Origin: Stenotrophomonas sp. Marseille-Q4652
Lineage (GTDB): Bacteria > Pseudomonadota > Gammaproteobacteria > Xanthomonadales > Xanthomonadaceae
Direction of reading: 5' to 3'
Length of the DNA stretch: 64,000 bases
NCBI RefSeq assembly: GCF_916618915.1
Contig: NZ_CAKAKE010000001.1
Coordinates: forward strand, 186,001 to 250,000
Each line of letters opens with the position of its first letter. Position 1 is the stretch's first letter. The notes beneath the pieces are model-generated. The model was not told the origin of the DNA, did no database searches, and worked only from the letters and a program-made list of their open reading frames with translations. Positions 45,636 to 54,265 of this stretch are shown here, piece after piece. Position numbers and translations under genes: made by a program.

Positions 45636-46108
45636 CGCGCGCCCTCGTGTTCGACCAGCCAGGTGTCCACGGCCAGCTGCCAGGCCGACTGCCCCGGCGG
45701 CAGGGCAATGCGACGCTCGGGCATGGGGCCGTGCGGCCCAGCGCGCAGGCCATGCGGGCGCGACCAGCCCACATCCGGCTTCCACGGCGTGTCCGGGTGG
45801 TGGCCACCGATCACCGCATGGAGGCGCGCGTGCTGCAGCTCGCGCATCAGCGCTTCGTGCGCGCCCGGCTGCCAGATCACACGGTAGCCGCGCGATTCGG
45901 CGAAGCGCTCGAGCAGGGCGGCCTCCTCGCCGCTGACCGAGCCATCGGCGCCGACGATCACCCACGGCGGATCGTGGCTGGCGCCCACGCGCATGCCGTG
46001 GCTGGCGGCCTGTTCGCTCAGCCCGTCGGCATCGCGCGGGTAGCGGTCGCAACCGGGCAGACCGAGCAGGGCAAGCAGCAAAAGCATCAAGAGCAGTGAG
46101 CGGGCCAT
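45632..46108 (-). CDS. Half-size periplasmic solute-binding lipoprotein
   Basis: A 158-residue lipoprotein: signal peptide with a long leucine run and lipobox LPGC (Cys20). A segment then resembles lobe 1 of family 3 amino-acid-type binding proteins (RVGASHDPPWVIVGADGSVSGEEAALLERFAESRGYRVIW, about 38-77; quoted in two parts RVGASHDPPWV and GEEAALLERFAESRGY). Family members have 230-260 residues and two lobes; the second lobe is nearly missing, so it is either a minimal binding domain or a shortened gene. It is translationally coupled to the CDF transporter, which suggests a role in metal handling, though this is only inferred from position. Confidence 0.65.
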   Translation of the reverse strand: MARSLLLMLLLLALLGLPGCDRYPRDADGLSEQAASHGMRVGASHDPPWVIVGADGSVSGEEAALLERFAESRGYRVIWQPGAHEALMRELQHARLHAVIGGHHPDTPWKPDVGWSRPHGLRAGPHGPMPERRIALPPGQSAWQLAVDTWLVEHEGAR

Positions 46109-46236
46109 GCCGGCCTTATGGACGCAGTGGGGTGAAAGGCCCGTCACCATTGCAGCACCTTGTGCCGGGACGCGCACACGTGATGGCCACGAGCTGCATG
46201 CCAAGGTGATCGCAGACCCCTGTTGGTGGCCCTGCC

Positions 46237-46545
46237 ATGCACCTGATCCAGCTGTTCCTGCCGCTGTATGACAACGAGGGCGCGGCCTTCCCCCGGGCGC
46301 TGTTCGACGAGGTACGCGCGGAGCTGGCCGAGCAGTTCGGCGGCGTCACTGCCTTCGTGCGCTCGCCGGCCGTCGGGCTGTGGGAAGACGACGAGGGTGA
46401 TGTGCAGCGCGATGATGTTGTGCTGCTGGAGGTGATGGCCGAGCACGTTGACCACGGCTGGTGGCGCGGCTATCGCGGGCAGCTGGAACAGCGCTTCCGC
46501 CAGGACGAGGTGCTGGTGCGTGCCAGCGCGGTGGAGCGGCTGTAG
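46237..46545 (+). CDS. Conserved small protein of unknown function
   Basis: A 102-residue acidic protein with no signal peptide. It starts MHLIQLFLPLYDNEG and has the recurring pattern RSPAVGLWEDDEGDVQRDDVVLLEVM (quoted in parts: RSPAVGLWEDDEG and DDVVLLEVM), then WWRGYRGQLEQRFRQDEV. The alternation of strands and helices suggests a ferredoxin-like dimeric alpha/beta-barrel domain, as in many small stress proteins, but this is a guess from pattern. It precedes the thioredoxin-like gene by 28 bases in the same direction and may be co-transcribed with it. Confidence 0.7.
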   Translation: MHLIQLFLPLYDNEGAAFPRALFDEVRAELAEQFGGVTAFVRSPAVGLWEDDEGDVQRDDVVLLEVMAEHVDHGWWRGYRGQLEQRFRQDEVLVRASAVERL

Positions 46546-46573
46546 CACACTGTCCTGACCGAGGAGCCTGACG

Positions 46574-46906
46574 ATGAGCGGTTACGCAACGCATTACCTG
46601 GACACCGAACCCGCCCGTGCCGACGTGGATGCACGCGCGGAAACCCTGCTGCTGGAATTCGGCGCGCCGTGGTGCGGCCACTGCCAGGCCGCGCAGCCGG
46701 CAATCCGCGCGCTGGTCGGTGAATACCCGCAGCTGGAACACCTGCGGATCGAGGACGGCCGCGGCAAGCCGCTGGGCCGCTCGTTCCGGGTCAAGCTGTG
46801 GCCGACGCTGGTGCTGATGCGCGGTGGCGAGGAGCTGGCACGCGTGGTGCGGCCGGTCTCCGATGCGGACCTGGCGCCGCTGCGCGAGGTGTTGGCTGCG
46901 GGGTGA
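46574..46906 (+). CDS. Thioredoxin-fold protein
   Basis: A 110-residue cytoplasmic thiol-disulfide oxidoreductase. The active site is WCGHC (Cys34 and Cys37) in EFGAPWCGHCQAAQP; the histidine between the cysteines is like protein disulfide isomerases rather than the WCGPC of classical thioredoxin, giving a likely more oxidising potential. The cis-proline loop is LWPTLVLMRGG. No signal peptide is present. AGGAG-like GAGGAG precedes the ATG by about 8 nt. Confidence 0.88.
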   Translation: MSGYATHYLDTEPARADVDARAETLLLEFGAPWCGHCQAAQPAIRALVGEYPQLEHLRIEDGRGKPLGRSFRVKLWPTLVLMRGGEELARVVRPVSDADLAPLREVLAAG

Positions 46907-47113
46907 GACAGGGACCGGGTTTGTTGATGCCTGGGTGTGCGCGGCAACCCGTTGCCGCGATGCAGCTGCCGGCTACCCTGACCCGCGCATTTTTCGGTCG
47001 CCGGGTGAGGCGCGGCTTGCTTGAATACACAGGCCTCCAACGCCGCGCTGCCTTCACATCAGTTCGGGATAGTGGCTCATCCCATGTCCCGCGCGAACGC
47101 GGAAGGTCCCACC

Positions 47114-48625
47114 ATGCAGCACGGCTCCGGCCAACAGATTGGCAAGCGTATTTCCACCGGCAACCCGGGCCTGGATGACATCCTCGGCGGCGGGCTGGAT
47201 CCGGACCGGCTCTATCTCTACGAAGGCCGCCCGGGCGCCGGCAAGACCACCCTGGCACTGGAGTTCCTGCTCGAGGGCGCGCGGCGTGGCGAGCGGGTGC
47301 TCTACATCACGCTGTCCGAAAGCCAGCGCGAACTGCAGCTTGTGGCCGAGCGCCATGGCTGGGACCTGTCGGGGGTGGAAGTCATCGAGATGGCCCCTTC
47401 CGAGGCCATGCTCGAACAGGAGCAGGAGATCACCCTGCTGCACCCGGCCGAAGCGGAGCTGGGGCAGACGACCCGCTTGATCCTGGACCGGGTGGAACAG
47501 GTCAATCCCAGCCGGGTGGTCATCGACAGCCTGTCCGAGCTGCGCCTGCTTGCGCAGAACTCGCTGCGCTATCGCCGCCAGGTGCTGGCGCTCAAGCAGT
47601 TCTTCGCCAACCGCAACTGCACGGTGGTGCTGCTGGATGACATGACCTCGTCCGAGGGCGACCTGCAGTTGCATTCGATTTCCCACGGTGTGGTGCTGCT
47701 GGAGCAGCTGGTGATCGACTACGGCGCCGAACGCCGCCGCCTGCGCGTGATCAAGATGCGCGGGATGGACTTCCGTGGCGGTTTCCACGACATGAAGATC
47801 GTGCGCGGTGGCATCGAGGTATACCCGCGGCTGGTGGCGTCCGAGCACCACACGATATTCACCGGAGACTTTGCCCCCAGCGGCAATCCCGGCCTGGACA
47901 TGATGCTGGGCGGCGGGCTGGAACGTGGCACCAATGCGCTGCTGATCGGCCCGGCCGGTGTCGGCAAGTCCTCGCTGGCATTGACCTACGCCATGGCCGC
48001 TGCCGGGCGCGGCGACCGCACCGCGCTGTTCGCCTTCGACGAGGGACGCGGCACGATCGTGGCGCGCGCCCAGGCCCTGGGCCTGGACCTGCTGCCGGCG
48101 ATGGAGCAGGGGCTGGTGATGTTCCAGCAGATCGACCCGGCGGAAATGTCGCCCGGCGAGTTCGCGTCCATCGTGCGCCGGCGGGTAGATGAGGACGGCG
48201 TCCGGCTGGTGGTGATCGACAGCCTCAACGGCTACCTCAACGCCATGCCGGACGGGCGCTTCCTTATCCTGCAGATGCACGAACTGCTGACGTTCCTGGC
48301 CCAGCAGGGCGTGGTGACACTGCTGGTGCTGGCCCAGCACGGCATGGTCGGTCCGGTCGACGCACCGCTGGACCTGAGCTACCTGAGCGATGCGGTGCTG
48401 ATGCTGCGTTACTTCGAGCATGCAGGCCGGGTGAGGCGGGCGATGTCGGTGGTGAAGAAGCGCAGCGGTTACCACGAGCAAAGCATCCGCGAATTCCAGC
48501 TGGGCCAGCGCGGGCTGGTGGTGGGGCCGCCGCTTACCGACTTCAGAGGTGTACTGGCGGGCGTGCCGACCTACACAGGTGATGGGATGCCCTTGTTGCC
48601 AGGCGAAGAACATGCCGCTGGATGA
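47114..48625 (+). CDS. KaiC-like tandem ATPase
   Basis: A 503-residue protein of the RecA/KaiC family with two ATPase domains. The first Walker A is GRPGAGKTT (about 38-46) with Walker B VVIDSLSEL; the second Walker A is GPAGVGKSS (about 279-287) with VVIDSLNGYL. Both domains begin with the STGNPGLDDILGGGL-type motif. Outside cyanobacteria such proteins have no circadian role and commonly sit beside sensor kinases. The ATG at 47114 is chosen because GGAAGG lies 7 nt upstream; the in-frame extension to 47021 has no domain. Its end overlaps the histidine kinase gene by 14 bases. No KaiA or KaiB is present in this window. Confidence 0.85.
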   Translation: MQHGSGQQIGKRISTGNPGLDDILGGGLDPDRLYLYEGRPGAGKTTLALEFLLEGARRGERVLYITLSESQRELQLVAERHGWDLSGVEVIEMAPSEAMLEQEQEITLLHPAEAELGQTTRLILDRVEQVNPSRVVIDSLSELRLLAQNSLRYRRQVLALKQFFANRNCTVVLLDDMTSSEGDLQLHSISHGVVLLEQLVIDYGAERRRLRVIKMRGMDFRGGFHDMKIVRGGIEVYPRLVASEHHTIFTGDFAPSGNPGLDMMLGGGLERGTNALLIGPAGVGKSSLALTYAMAAAGRGDRTALFAFDEGRGTIVARAQALGLDLLPAMEQGLVMFQQIDPAEMSPGEFASIVRRRVDEDGVRLVVIDSLNGYLNAMPDGRFLILQMHELLTFLAQQGVVTLLVLAQHGMVGPVDAPLDLSYLSDAVLMLRYFEHAGRVRRAMSVVKKRSGYHEQSIREFQLGQRGLVVGPPLTDFRGVLAGVPTYTGDGMPLLPGEEHAAG

Positions 48626-50279
48626 CGCCCCCGTCCTGGTGTTCGCCCCCACCGGGCGCGATGCCACTGCAGCGTTCGACCTCCTCCAACGGGCCGGCAT
48701 CGCCGCCCGCATCTGCCGCGACCATGCGCACCTGCTGAACGAGCTGGACGGAGCCGCGGCCGTCTTTGTCGCCGAGGAGGGGATGGTCGGCCAGCCGGCG
48801 GAGGGCCTTGCCCACTGGGTTGAAAACCAGCCTCCGTGGTCGGACCTGCCGTTTGTGATGCTGACCAGCCGCGTGGACCATCCACGGGCTGCTGCCTGGC
48901 GGCAGGAGCAGGTCGAGCGCCTGGGCAACGTGGCGCTGCTGGAACGTCCGGTCCAGCCCATCACCCTGATCAGCGTGATCAAGGCGGCTTTGCGCGCACG
49001 CGCCCGCCAGCTGGAGGTGCGCGCGTTGCTGGATGCACGCGCGGCCGCGGCGGCGACCCTGGAAGCCCAGGTGGAGCAGCGCACCGCCCAGCTGCACGAG
49101 GCCAACGGACGCCTGCGCGAGGAGATGGACCGCCGCGCGCGGATCGAGCTGTCGTTGCGTCATGCACAGAAGATGGAAGCGCTGGGCCAGCTCACCGGTG
49201 GCGTGGCGCACGACTTCAACAACCTGCTGATGGTGATCAGCGCCGGGCTGGACATGCTGGATACCACCGATGATCCGGCACGCCGCGAGCGCTTCATCGA
49301 GGCGATGCGCCAGGCCAGTGCCCGCGGCGCATCGCTCACCCGTCAGTTGCTGACGTTCTCGCGGCGCCACGCCCTGCATGCCGAAGCGGCGCTGCTGCCC
49401 GCATTGCTCGACAACATGGGCGAACTGCTGGACCGCAGCCTGCGCGGCGATGTGACGGTAAACGTGCAGCTGGCACCGGACCTGTGGCCGGTGCATGTCG
49501 ATGCGGGCGAGTTCGAGATCGCCCTGCTCAACCTGGCCGTCAACGCGCGCGATGCGATGAGCGGCAGTGGATGCCTCACCATCCGCGCGGAAAACGTGAT
49601 CGAACAGGTGGACGGGCAGGCGCAGGAAATGGTGCGGCTGGAAGTGCGCGACACCGGCGCGGGCATGAGCGAGGCGGTCAAGGCACGCGTGTTCGAGCCG
49701 TTCTTCACCACCAAGGATGTCGGCAAGGGCTCGGGCCTGGGGCTGGCCCAGGTGTATGGCTTTGCCCAGCAGTCCGGTGGGCGGGTGGACATCGATTCGG
49801 CGCCGGGCAAGGGCACGGCGATCGTGCTGTTGCTGCCGCGCTCGCCGCACCCGTTGCCGCTGGACCGCACTCCGCCGGCGAGGAAGCAGGCGCCGGCCGA
49901 AACGCCCGGCCACTGCGTGCTGCTGGTGGAGGACGAGCAGGAGGTGGCCAGCCTGGTCCAGGAAATGCTGCGCTCCATCGGCTGCGAGGTGGTGCACGCG
50001 ATGAGCGCGCGTGCGGCGTTGGGGGCGCTGGCCAACGGCCGCCATATCGACCTGGTGTTCTCCGACGTGATGATGCCCGGCGGTACCAATGGCATCGACC
50101 TGGCGCGGGAAGTACGCCAGCGCCGGCCGGAACTGCCGATCCTGCTCACCAGCGGCTTCGCCGACTCGATCGGCTCGCAGGCGCAGGAACTGGACATCCC
50201 GGTGCTGCGCAAGCCGTACTCACTGGAGGACCTGCGCGCGGCGGTCCAGCAGCAGTTGCAGAAGGTGCACGAGCACTAG
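48612..50279 (+). CDS. Hybrid histidine kinase with N-terminal pseudo-receiver
   Basis: A 555-residue cytoplasmic sensor kinase. Residues 5-130 look like a receiver domain (PVLVFAPTGRDATAAFDLLQ and DLPFVMLTS) but carry VFVAEEGM where a phosphoacceptor Asp should be, so it is probably a pseudo-receiver as in KaiA-type or degenerate sensors. A coiled region (about 140-190) follows, then the HisKA motif GGVAHDFNNLL (His200), the HATPase domain with NLAVNARDAM and GKGSGLGL, and a C-terminal receiver with VFSDVMMPGG (Asp485) and a Lys in LRKPYS. No membrane helix. Translation overlaps the KaiC-like gene by 14 bases, so the two likely act in one complex or pathway. Confidence 0.88.
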   Translation: MPLDDAPVLVFAPTGRDATAAFDLLQRAGIAARICRDHAHLLNELDGAAAVFVAEEGMVGQPAEGLAHWVENQPPWSDLPFVMLTSRVDHPRAAAWRQEQVERLGNVALLERPVQPITLISVIKAALRARARQLEVRALLDARAAAAATLEAQVEQRTAQLHEANGRLREEMDRRARIELSLRHAQKMEALGQLTGGVAHDFNNLLMVISAGLDMLDTTDDPARRERFIEAMRQASARGASLTRQLLTFSRRHALHAEAALLPALLDNMGELLDRSLRGDVTVNVQLAPDLWPVHVDAGEFEIALLNLAVNARDAMSGSGCLTIRAENVIEQVDGQAQEMVRLEVRDTGAGMSEAVKARVFEPFFTTKDVGKGSGLGLAQVYGFAQQSGGRVDIDSAPGKGTAIVLLLPRSPHPLPLDRTPPARKQAPAETPGHCVLLVEDEQEVASLVQEMLRSIGCEVVHAMSARAALGALANGRHIDLVFSDVMMPGGTNGIDLAREVRQRRPELPILLTSGFADSIGSQAQELDIPVLRKPYSLEDLRAAVQQQLQKVHEH

Positions 50280-50358
50280 CGGCGCTTTATGTCCGCGATG
50301 AACCCAGGCCAGCGGCGGTACGTGGCTGAGCCTGTTCGCGTCAGGCGGGCTTGCATGT

Positions 50359-50377
50359 CCGGAGCCACAGGCTCCGG
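50359..50377. terminator. Weak hairpin between kinase and MATE genes
   Basis: CCGGAGCC-ACA-GGCTCCGG forms an 8-bp stem 80 bases after the kinase stop. No T-run follows, so termination is uncertain. Confidence 0.4.
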
Positions 50378-50389
50378 CATCATTGCCCG

Positions 50390-51733
50390 ATGACTGTTGC
50401 TTCCACCGCCCATGCCGACCCGTTGACCCGCGCCGGGATCGCCCGCCGGGCATGGCCGATCATCCTCGCCAACGCCTCGGTGCCGTTGCTCGGCCTGGTC
50501 GATACCGCGGTGATTGGCCACTACGGCAGCACGGCCGACCTTGGCGCGCTGGCGCTGGGCGCGCTGCTGTTCAACTTCGTCTACTGGAGCTTCGGCTTCC
50601 TGCGGATGGCCACCACCGGCTTCATCGCCCAGGCCGCCGGCGCCGGCGACGAGGCCGAGGTGCGTGCGGCGCTGGCGCGGCCGCTGCTGATGGGCGCGGG
50701 CCTGGGCGTAGTGATCTGGCTGCTGCAGTGGCCGTTGGCGGTGGGTTACTTCGCGGTGATGGATGCCAGCGATGCGGTGGCTGCGACCGGGCGTGAGTAC
50801 TTCAGCGCCCGGGTCTGGGGCGCGCCAGCGGCGCTGGCGCTGTATGCACTCAGTGGCGCACTGGTCGGGCTGGGCCGCAGTCGCAGCCTGCTGGCCGTGC
50901 AGTTGCTGCTCAACGGTTTGAACGCCGGCCTGGACGTACTGCTGGCCGGCACGCTGGACCTGGGCGCGCGCGGCATCGGCTTGGGCACGGCGATCGCCGA
51001 ATGGACCACCTGTGTTGTCGCGGCTTGGCTGGTGTGGCGTGTGCTGCGCGCACGCCATCGTGATGCGACGCACTTCCTGGACTGGCAGCGGATCGCCGAT
51101 CGCGCGCGGCTGCGGCGCACGCTGGTGGCCAATGGCGACATCATGGTGCGCACGCTGTGCCTGCTGGCCGGCTTCGGCTGGTTTGCCCGGCAGGGCGCGA
51201 CGTTCGGTGATGCCACGCTGGCGGCCAACCACCTGCTGCTGCAGCTGGTGTCCTTCAGTGCGTTCTTCCTCGATGGCTTTGCCTACGTGGCCGAGGCGCA
51301 GGTCGGCCGTGCGGTTGGCGCTCGTGACCGCGCCGGCTTCCGCCGCGCGGTGCGGCTGACCAGCGAACTGGCGCTGGCCACGGCGTTGCTGCTGGCCGTG
51401 AGCGTGTGGCTGGGTGGTGACGCGGTGATCAAAGCGCTGACCTCGCTCGGCGAGGTCGCCACGTTGGCCGGCGTCTATCTGCCGTGGGCGGGCCTGTACG
51501 TGCTGCTGTCAGTGGCCGCGTTCCAGCTCGATGGCGTGTTCATTGGCGCGACCGGCACGCGGCAGATGCGCAATGCGGGGCTGATCTCGCTGGCCATGTT
51601 CCTCGCCTGCGCGCTGCCGATGGCGGCGACCTGGGGCAACCACGGGTTATGGGCGGCCTTCGTGCTGTTCGTGGTGGCACGTGTGCTGGCGTTGCTGCCG
51701 TACTACCGGCGGCTGGAGCGCGGGCTGCGCTGA
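50390..51733 (+). CDS. MATE family efflux transporter (DinF-like)
   Basis: A 447-residue inner-membrane exporter with 12 predicted helices in two pseudo-symmetric halves. The first half starts WPIILANASVPLLGLVDTAVIGHYG, close to the DinF subgroup (DinF shows the P-x-x-x-L-V-D-T-A pattern). The second half starts near LRRTLVANGDIMVRTL. DinF-type MATE proteins expel cationic drugs or bile-type compounds using proton or sodium gradients. The substrate is unknown. The start at 50390 gives an N-terminal tail of about 25 residues; an upstream in-frame ATG at 50351 is less likely. Confidence 0.88.
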   Translation: MTVASTAHADPLTRAGIARRAWPIILANASVPLLGLVDTAVIGHYGSTADLGALALGALLFNFVYWSFGFLRMATTGFIAQAAGAGDEAEVRAALARPLLMGAGLGVVIWLLQWPLAVGYFAVMDASDAVAATGREYFSARVWGAPAALALYALSGALVGLGRSRSLLAVQLLLNGLNAGLDVLLAGTLDLGARGIGLGTAIAEWTTCVVAAWLVWRVLRARHRDATHFLDWQRIADRARLRRTLVANGDIMVRTLCLLAGFGWFARQGATFGDATLAANHLLLQLVSFSAFFLDGFAYVAEAQVGRAVGARDRAGFRRAVRLTSELALATALLLAVSVWLGGDAVIKALTSLGEVATLAGVYLPWAGLYVLLSVAAFQLDGVFIGATGTRQMRNAGLISLAMFLACALPMAATWGNHGLWAAFVLFVVARVLALLPYYRRLERGLR

Positions 51734-51755
51734 GCCTGGCAGCGCACGGTGCCGA

Positions 51756-52617
51756 TCAGCCGCTCGCGCGCGGTCGGCAGGGTTCGCCGAGCGCGCGACC
51801 GGCCAGTGCTTCGAACTGCACCGGATCATGTGAGCAGAAGATGGTTACCCCCGACTCGCGAAGTGCCAGGTGCCGCAGGCGGTCACGGTGTTCGAGCCGG
51901 GCGCGGCGGTCCTTCTCCATGAGGCACTGGTACAGGCGCAGTCCTGGGGTGCAGCGGGGCTCGGGGTCCATTTCGCGGCGATCGAAATGGGCGTCTCCGG
52001 CCAGCAGCAGCCACTCCTGGTCGCGACGGATTGCCACGCCGGCATGACCATGGGTGTGGCCGGGCAGGTGCGACATCAGGATCTCCGGCGGCAGGCCGTG
52101 CAGGCCGGAGACGCTGTCGAAGCCCATCCAGGTTTCAGTGCGCGCGTCGTCGTAGGTTCGCCAGCGGAGGCGCGATCCCCATTGCGCCGGACGGAAGCGC
52201 TGGCGGTCCAGCCAGGTGTGCTGCCGCTCGGCGAACTGCTGCTCCACCGCGCGCAGATGCACGGTGGCAGCGGGGAAATCATCCAGGCCGCCCGCGTGGT
52301 CGAAATCCAGATGGGTGAGGACGATGTCGGTGACGTCCTCCGGTGCATAGCCGAGTGCACGGACCTGATGCGCAGCGGTCATCATCCCTGCGCAGGTCAG
52401 GCGACAGCAAGCCGAGAAAGAAGCCGCTCAAGCGGTCCCGCGGCGCGGCCACGTCGCGCAGGCCCAGTCCGGTGTCCACCAGCACGAGCCTGTCGGCGGT
52501 CTCCAGCAGGAGGCAATGGCAGGCCAGCGTTGCCCGGGTCAGTCGCGGCGTGCGCCCGTCCATCAGGTGGCCGCCCACTGGACAGGTGGAGATGCAGCTC
52601 AGGTGGTGCACGATCAT
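51756..52617 (-). pseudogene. Metallo-beta-lactamase-fold hydrolase, frameshifted near 52385
   Basis: The N-terminal part (from 52617) carries the first strands with LVLVDTGLGLRDV and ends in SPDLRRD, where the frame is lost. The continuation (from 52385) resumes with TAAHQVRALGYAPEDVTDIVLTHLD, has the zinc motif THLDFDHAGG (HxDxDH variant of HxHxDH), HLPGHTHGHAGV and LLAGDAHFD, and ends at 51756. Joined, it has about 286 residues, the usual size of MBL hydrolases of the lactonase-like group. One extra base (or two missing) in the GATGATGACC run explains the break. Substrate unknown. It could be a sequencing error, since everything else is intact. Confidence 0.75.
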
Positions 52618-52828
52618 GCAAACCCCCGGCGTGGCGATCGCCGTTTGTAACGGCAGGGACCGAGATCATGCGCAGGGTAAGCGCGTCGCGCTGCGCAGGC
52701 GGATGTTGCGGGCTCGGCAGCGGGAAGGCAGCGCCAAGTGGTGTTCACCGCAACGGCACGCCAGGCGGCCCGCCGCAGAGGCGATGCAATCCCAGCGCAT
52801 GCGACAGGCATGGGAAGGCGAGTCCACC

Positions 52829-53236
52829 TCAACGCGGTGGAATGTTGGGAATGTCGTTGATCTGCTTTTCGATGATGGTGGTGATCGCGGCCACGGTATT
52901 GCCGAAGGCACCGGCATTGCCCGCGTCGAAGGCCTGCTTCCACTGGCCGTAGCCTTCCAGGTAGGCCGGGTCGGTCTCGCGCTCGCCAATCAGCGTCGGC
53001 TCGCTGTAATCCAGGGTCGGGGCGGTGATCGGCGCATGCGCCATCCTGGTCTGGATGCCACCCGGCGCGTGCGGGTTGCGGATGCGCAGGTTGTCCAGGG
53101 TGACATGGAAGATCTGCCCGCCCAGCGGATGCTCGTCGATGCGGTTGATCAGCACGGTCGGCTGTTCATCGGCAGTGCGTCCTCGGCATTGCCATAACTG
53201 GCCGACGGCATAGCGGGAGGCGGAAGGGAAGCTCAT
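52829..53236 (-). CDS. Conserved hypothetical protein
   Basis: A 135-residue soluble protein that I cannot assign. It starts MSFPSASRYAVGQLWQCRGR; the Y-x-x-GQ-x-W pattern with PTVLINRID and GQIFHVTLDNLRI suggests a beta-rich N-terminal half. Residues 70-135 are mostly helical (YLEGYGQWKQAFDAGNAGAF). It is alone between the broken MBL-fold gene and a divergent AraC-type regulator. The 211 bases to its right end and 203 bases to its left hold no feature I can name. An arginine-rich upstream extension to 53332 is unlikely. Confidence 0.6.
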   Translation of the reverse strand: MSFPSASRYAVGQLWQCRGRTADEQPTVLINRIDEHPLGGQIFHVTLDNLRIRNPHAPGGIQTRMAHAPITAPTLDYSEPTLIGERETDPAYLEGYGQWKQAFDAGNAGAFGNTVAAITTIIEKQINDIPNIPPR

Positions 53237-53439
53237 CGGAAACCTCGACGTGAAGGGCGGTCTGGCGGCAGGCGGGTCACTCCCGGCGACCGGCAACGCT
53301 ACCGCAAGCGGGCCCCTCCGTTTTTGCTCCATCTGGCAGCAAATCGTGATCGTGGACCAATGGATGACAGCTACCGGGACCGCCGTCGGTGGAGCTGGGA
53401 CGCTGGGCCATAATGGCCGGTAATGTCGGCCCCAGGACC

Positions 53440-54162
53440 ATGGAAGCGATGCGCGTAGATCCGGCTGAGATCGAAGCCCTGTTCGATGCCATTCCCAACG
53501 TGCTGTTCTTCGCCAAGGACACGCGGGGGCGCTACACCCATGTCAACAAGACCATGCTGCAGCGGCTGGGGGTGAAGTCGCGCGCGCTGGTGATCGGCAA
53601 GCGCGCCGACGAGGTGTATCCGGCCGGCATGAGTGAGGACTACGTGGCCCAGGACGAGCGCGTGCTGGCCGGCGAGGTCATCGAGAACGTGATGGAGCTG
53701 CACCTGTTCGCCAACCGCCAGCCGGGCTGGTGCCTGAGCTGCAAGCGGCCGATCGTGGTGGACGGACGCATCGTCGGGCTGATCGGCATCTCGCGCGACC
53801 TCGGCCAGCGCGGTGGGCTGGAAGGCGAGTACGAGCCGCTGCGCCTTGCGCTGGACTACCTCAACGCCAACTACGGCCAGAACGTGCGCATGCAGACCCT
53901 GCTGGACATCACCGGCTTCTCGCTGTCCAAGCTCGAGCGCAGCTTCCGCAAGGTGTTCCAGATGACGCCGCAGCAGGTGCTCAGCCGCCTGCGCATCCAG
54001 ATGGCCATGCACCTGCTGCACGGTCCGGACAGCATCGCCGCCATCGGCCAGGCCTGCGGCTTCACCGACCAGAGCGCGTTCACCCGCAAGTTCAAGGCCG
54101 AAACCGGCATGGCCCCGCGGCAATACCGGTTGCAGGTGGGCGGGGGCGCGGGATCGCATTGA
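53440..54162 (+). CDS. PAS-AraC family transcriptional regulator
   Basis: A 240-residue regulator. The N-terminal PAS domain (about 8-115) begins ALFDAIPNVLFFAKDTRGRYTHVN and contains GRIVGLIGISRDL; a PAS sensor in place of the cupin common in AraC proteins suggests a small-molecule or redox signal. The C-terminal double helix-turn-helix (about 140-235) shows LLDITGFSLSKLERSFRKVFQ and the family signature IGQACGFTDQSAFTRKFKAETG. Starts at 53389, 53413 or 53449 are also possible. It precedes the aminopeptidase gene by about 100 bases in the same direction and may regulate it; this is unproven. Confidence 0.85.
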   Translation: MEAMRVDPAEIEALFDAIPNVLFFAKDTRGRYTHVNKTMLQRLGVKSRALVIGKRADEVYPAGMSEDYVAQDERVLAGEVIENVMELHLFANRQPGWCLSCKRPIVVDGRIVGLIGISRDLGQRGGLEGEYEPLRLALDYLNANYGQNVRMQTLLDITGFSLSKLERSFRKVFQMTPQQVLSRLRIQMAMHLLHGPDSIAAIGQACGFTDQSAFTRKFKAETGMAPRQYRLQVGGGAGSH

Positions 54163-54265
54163 GCAGAGCTCGCGCATGACTTCTGGCGGTGGGGGCATCA
54201 CTGGCACCGGCGGATGATCAACTCGGGCAATCGCGCCTTCATCAAGGTTCCGAAGGGGGAATTCC

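Noticed and set aside
47054..49105. 683-codon minus-strand frame across the KaiC-like and kinase genes
   Set aside because: It spans two real genes on the other strand and shows no protein family.
52666..52803. Cys/Arg-rich minus-strand frame between the MBL-fold and hypothetical genes
   Set aside because: Composition is arginine-rich without a ribosome binding site or family pattern; most likely untranslated.
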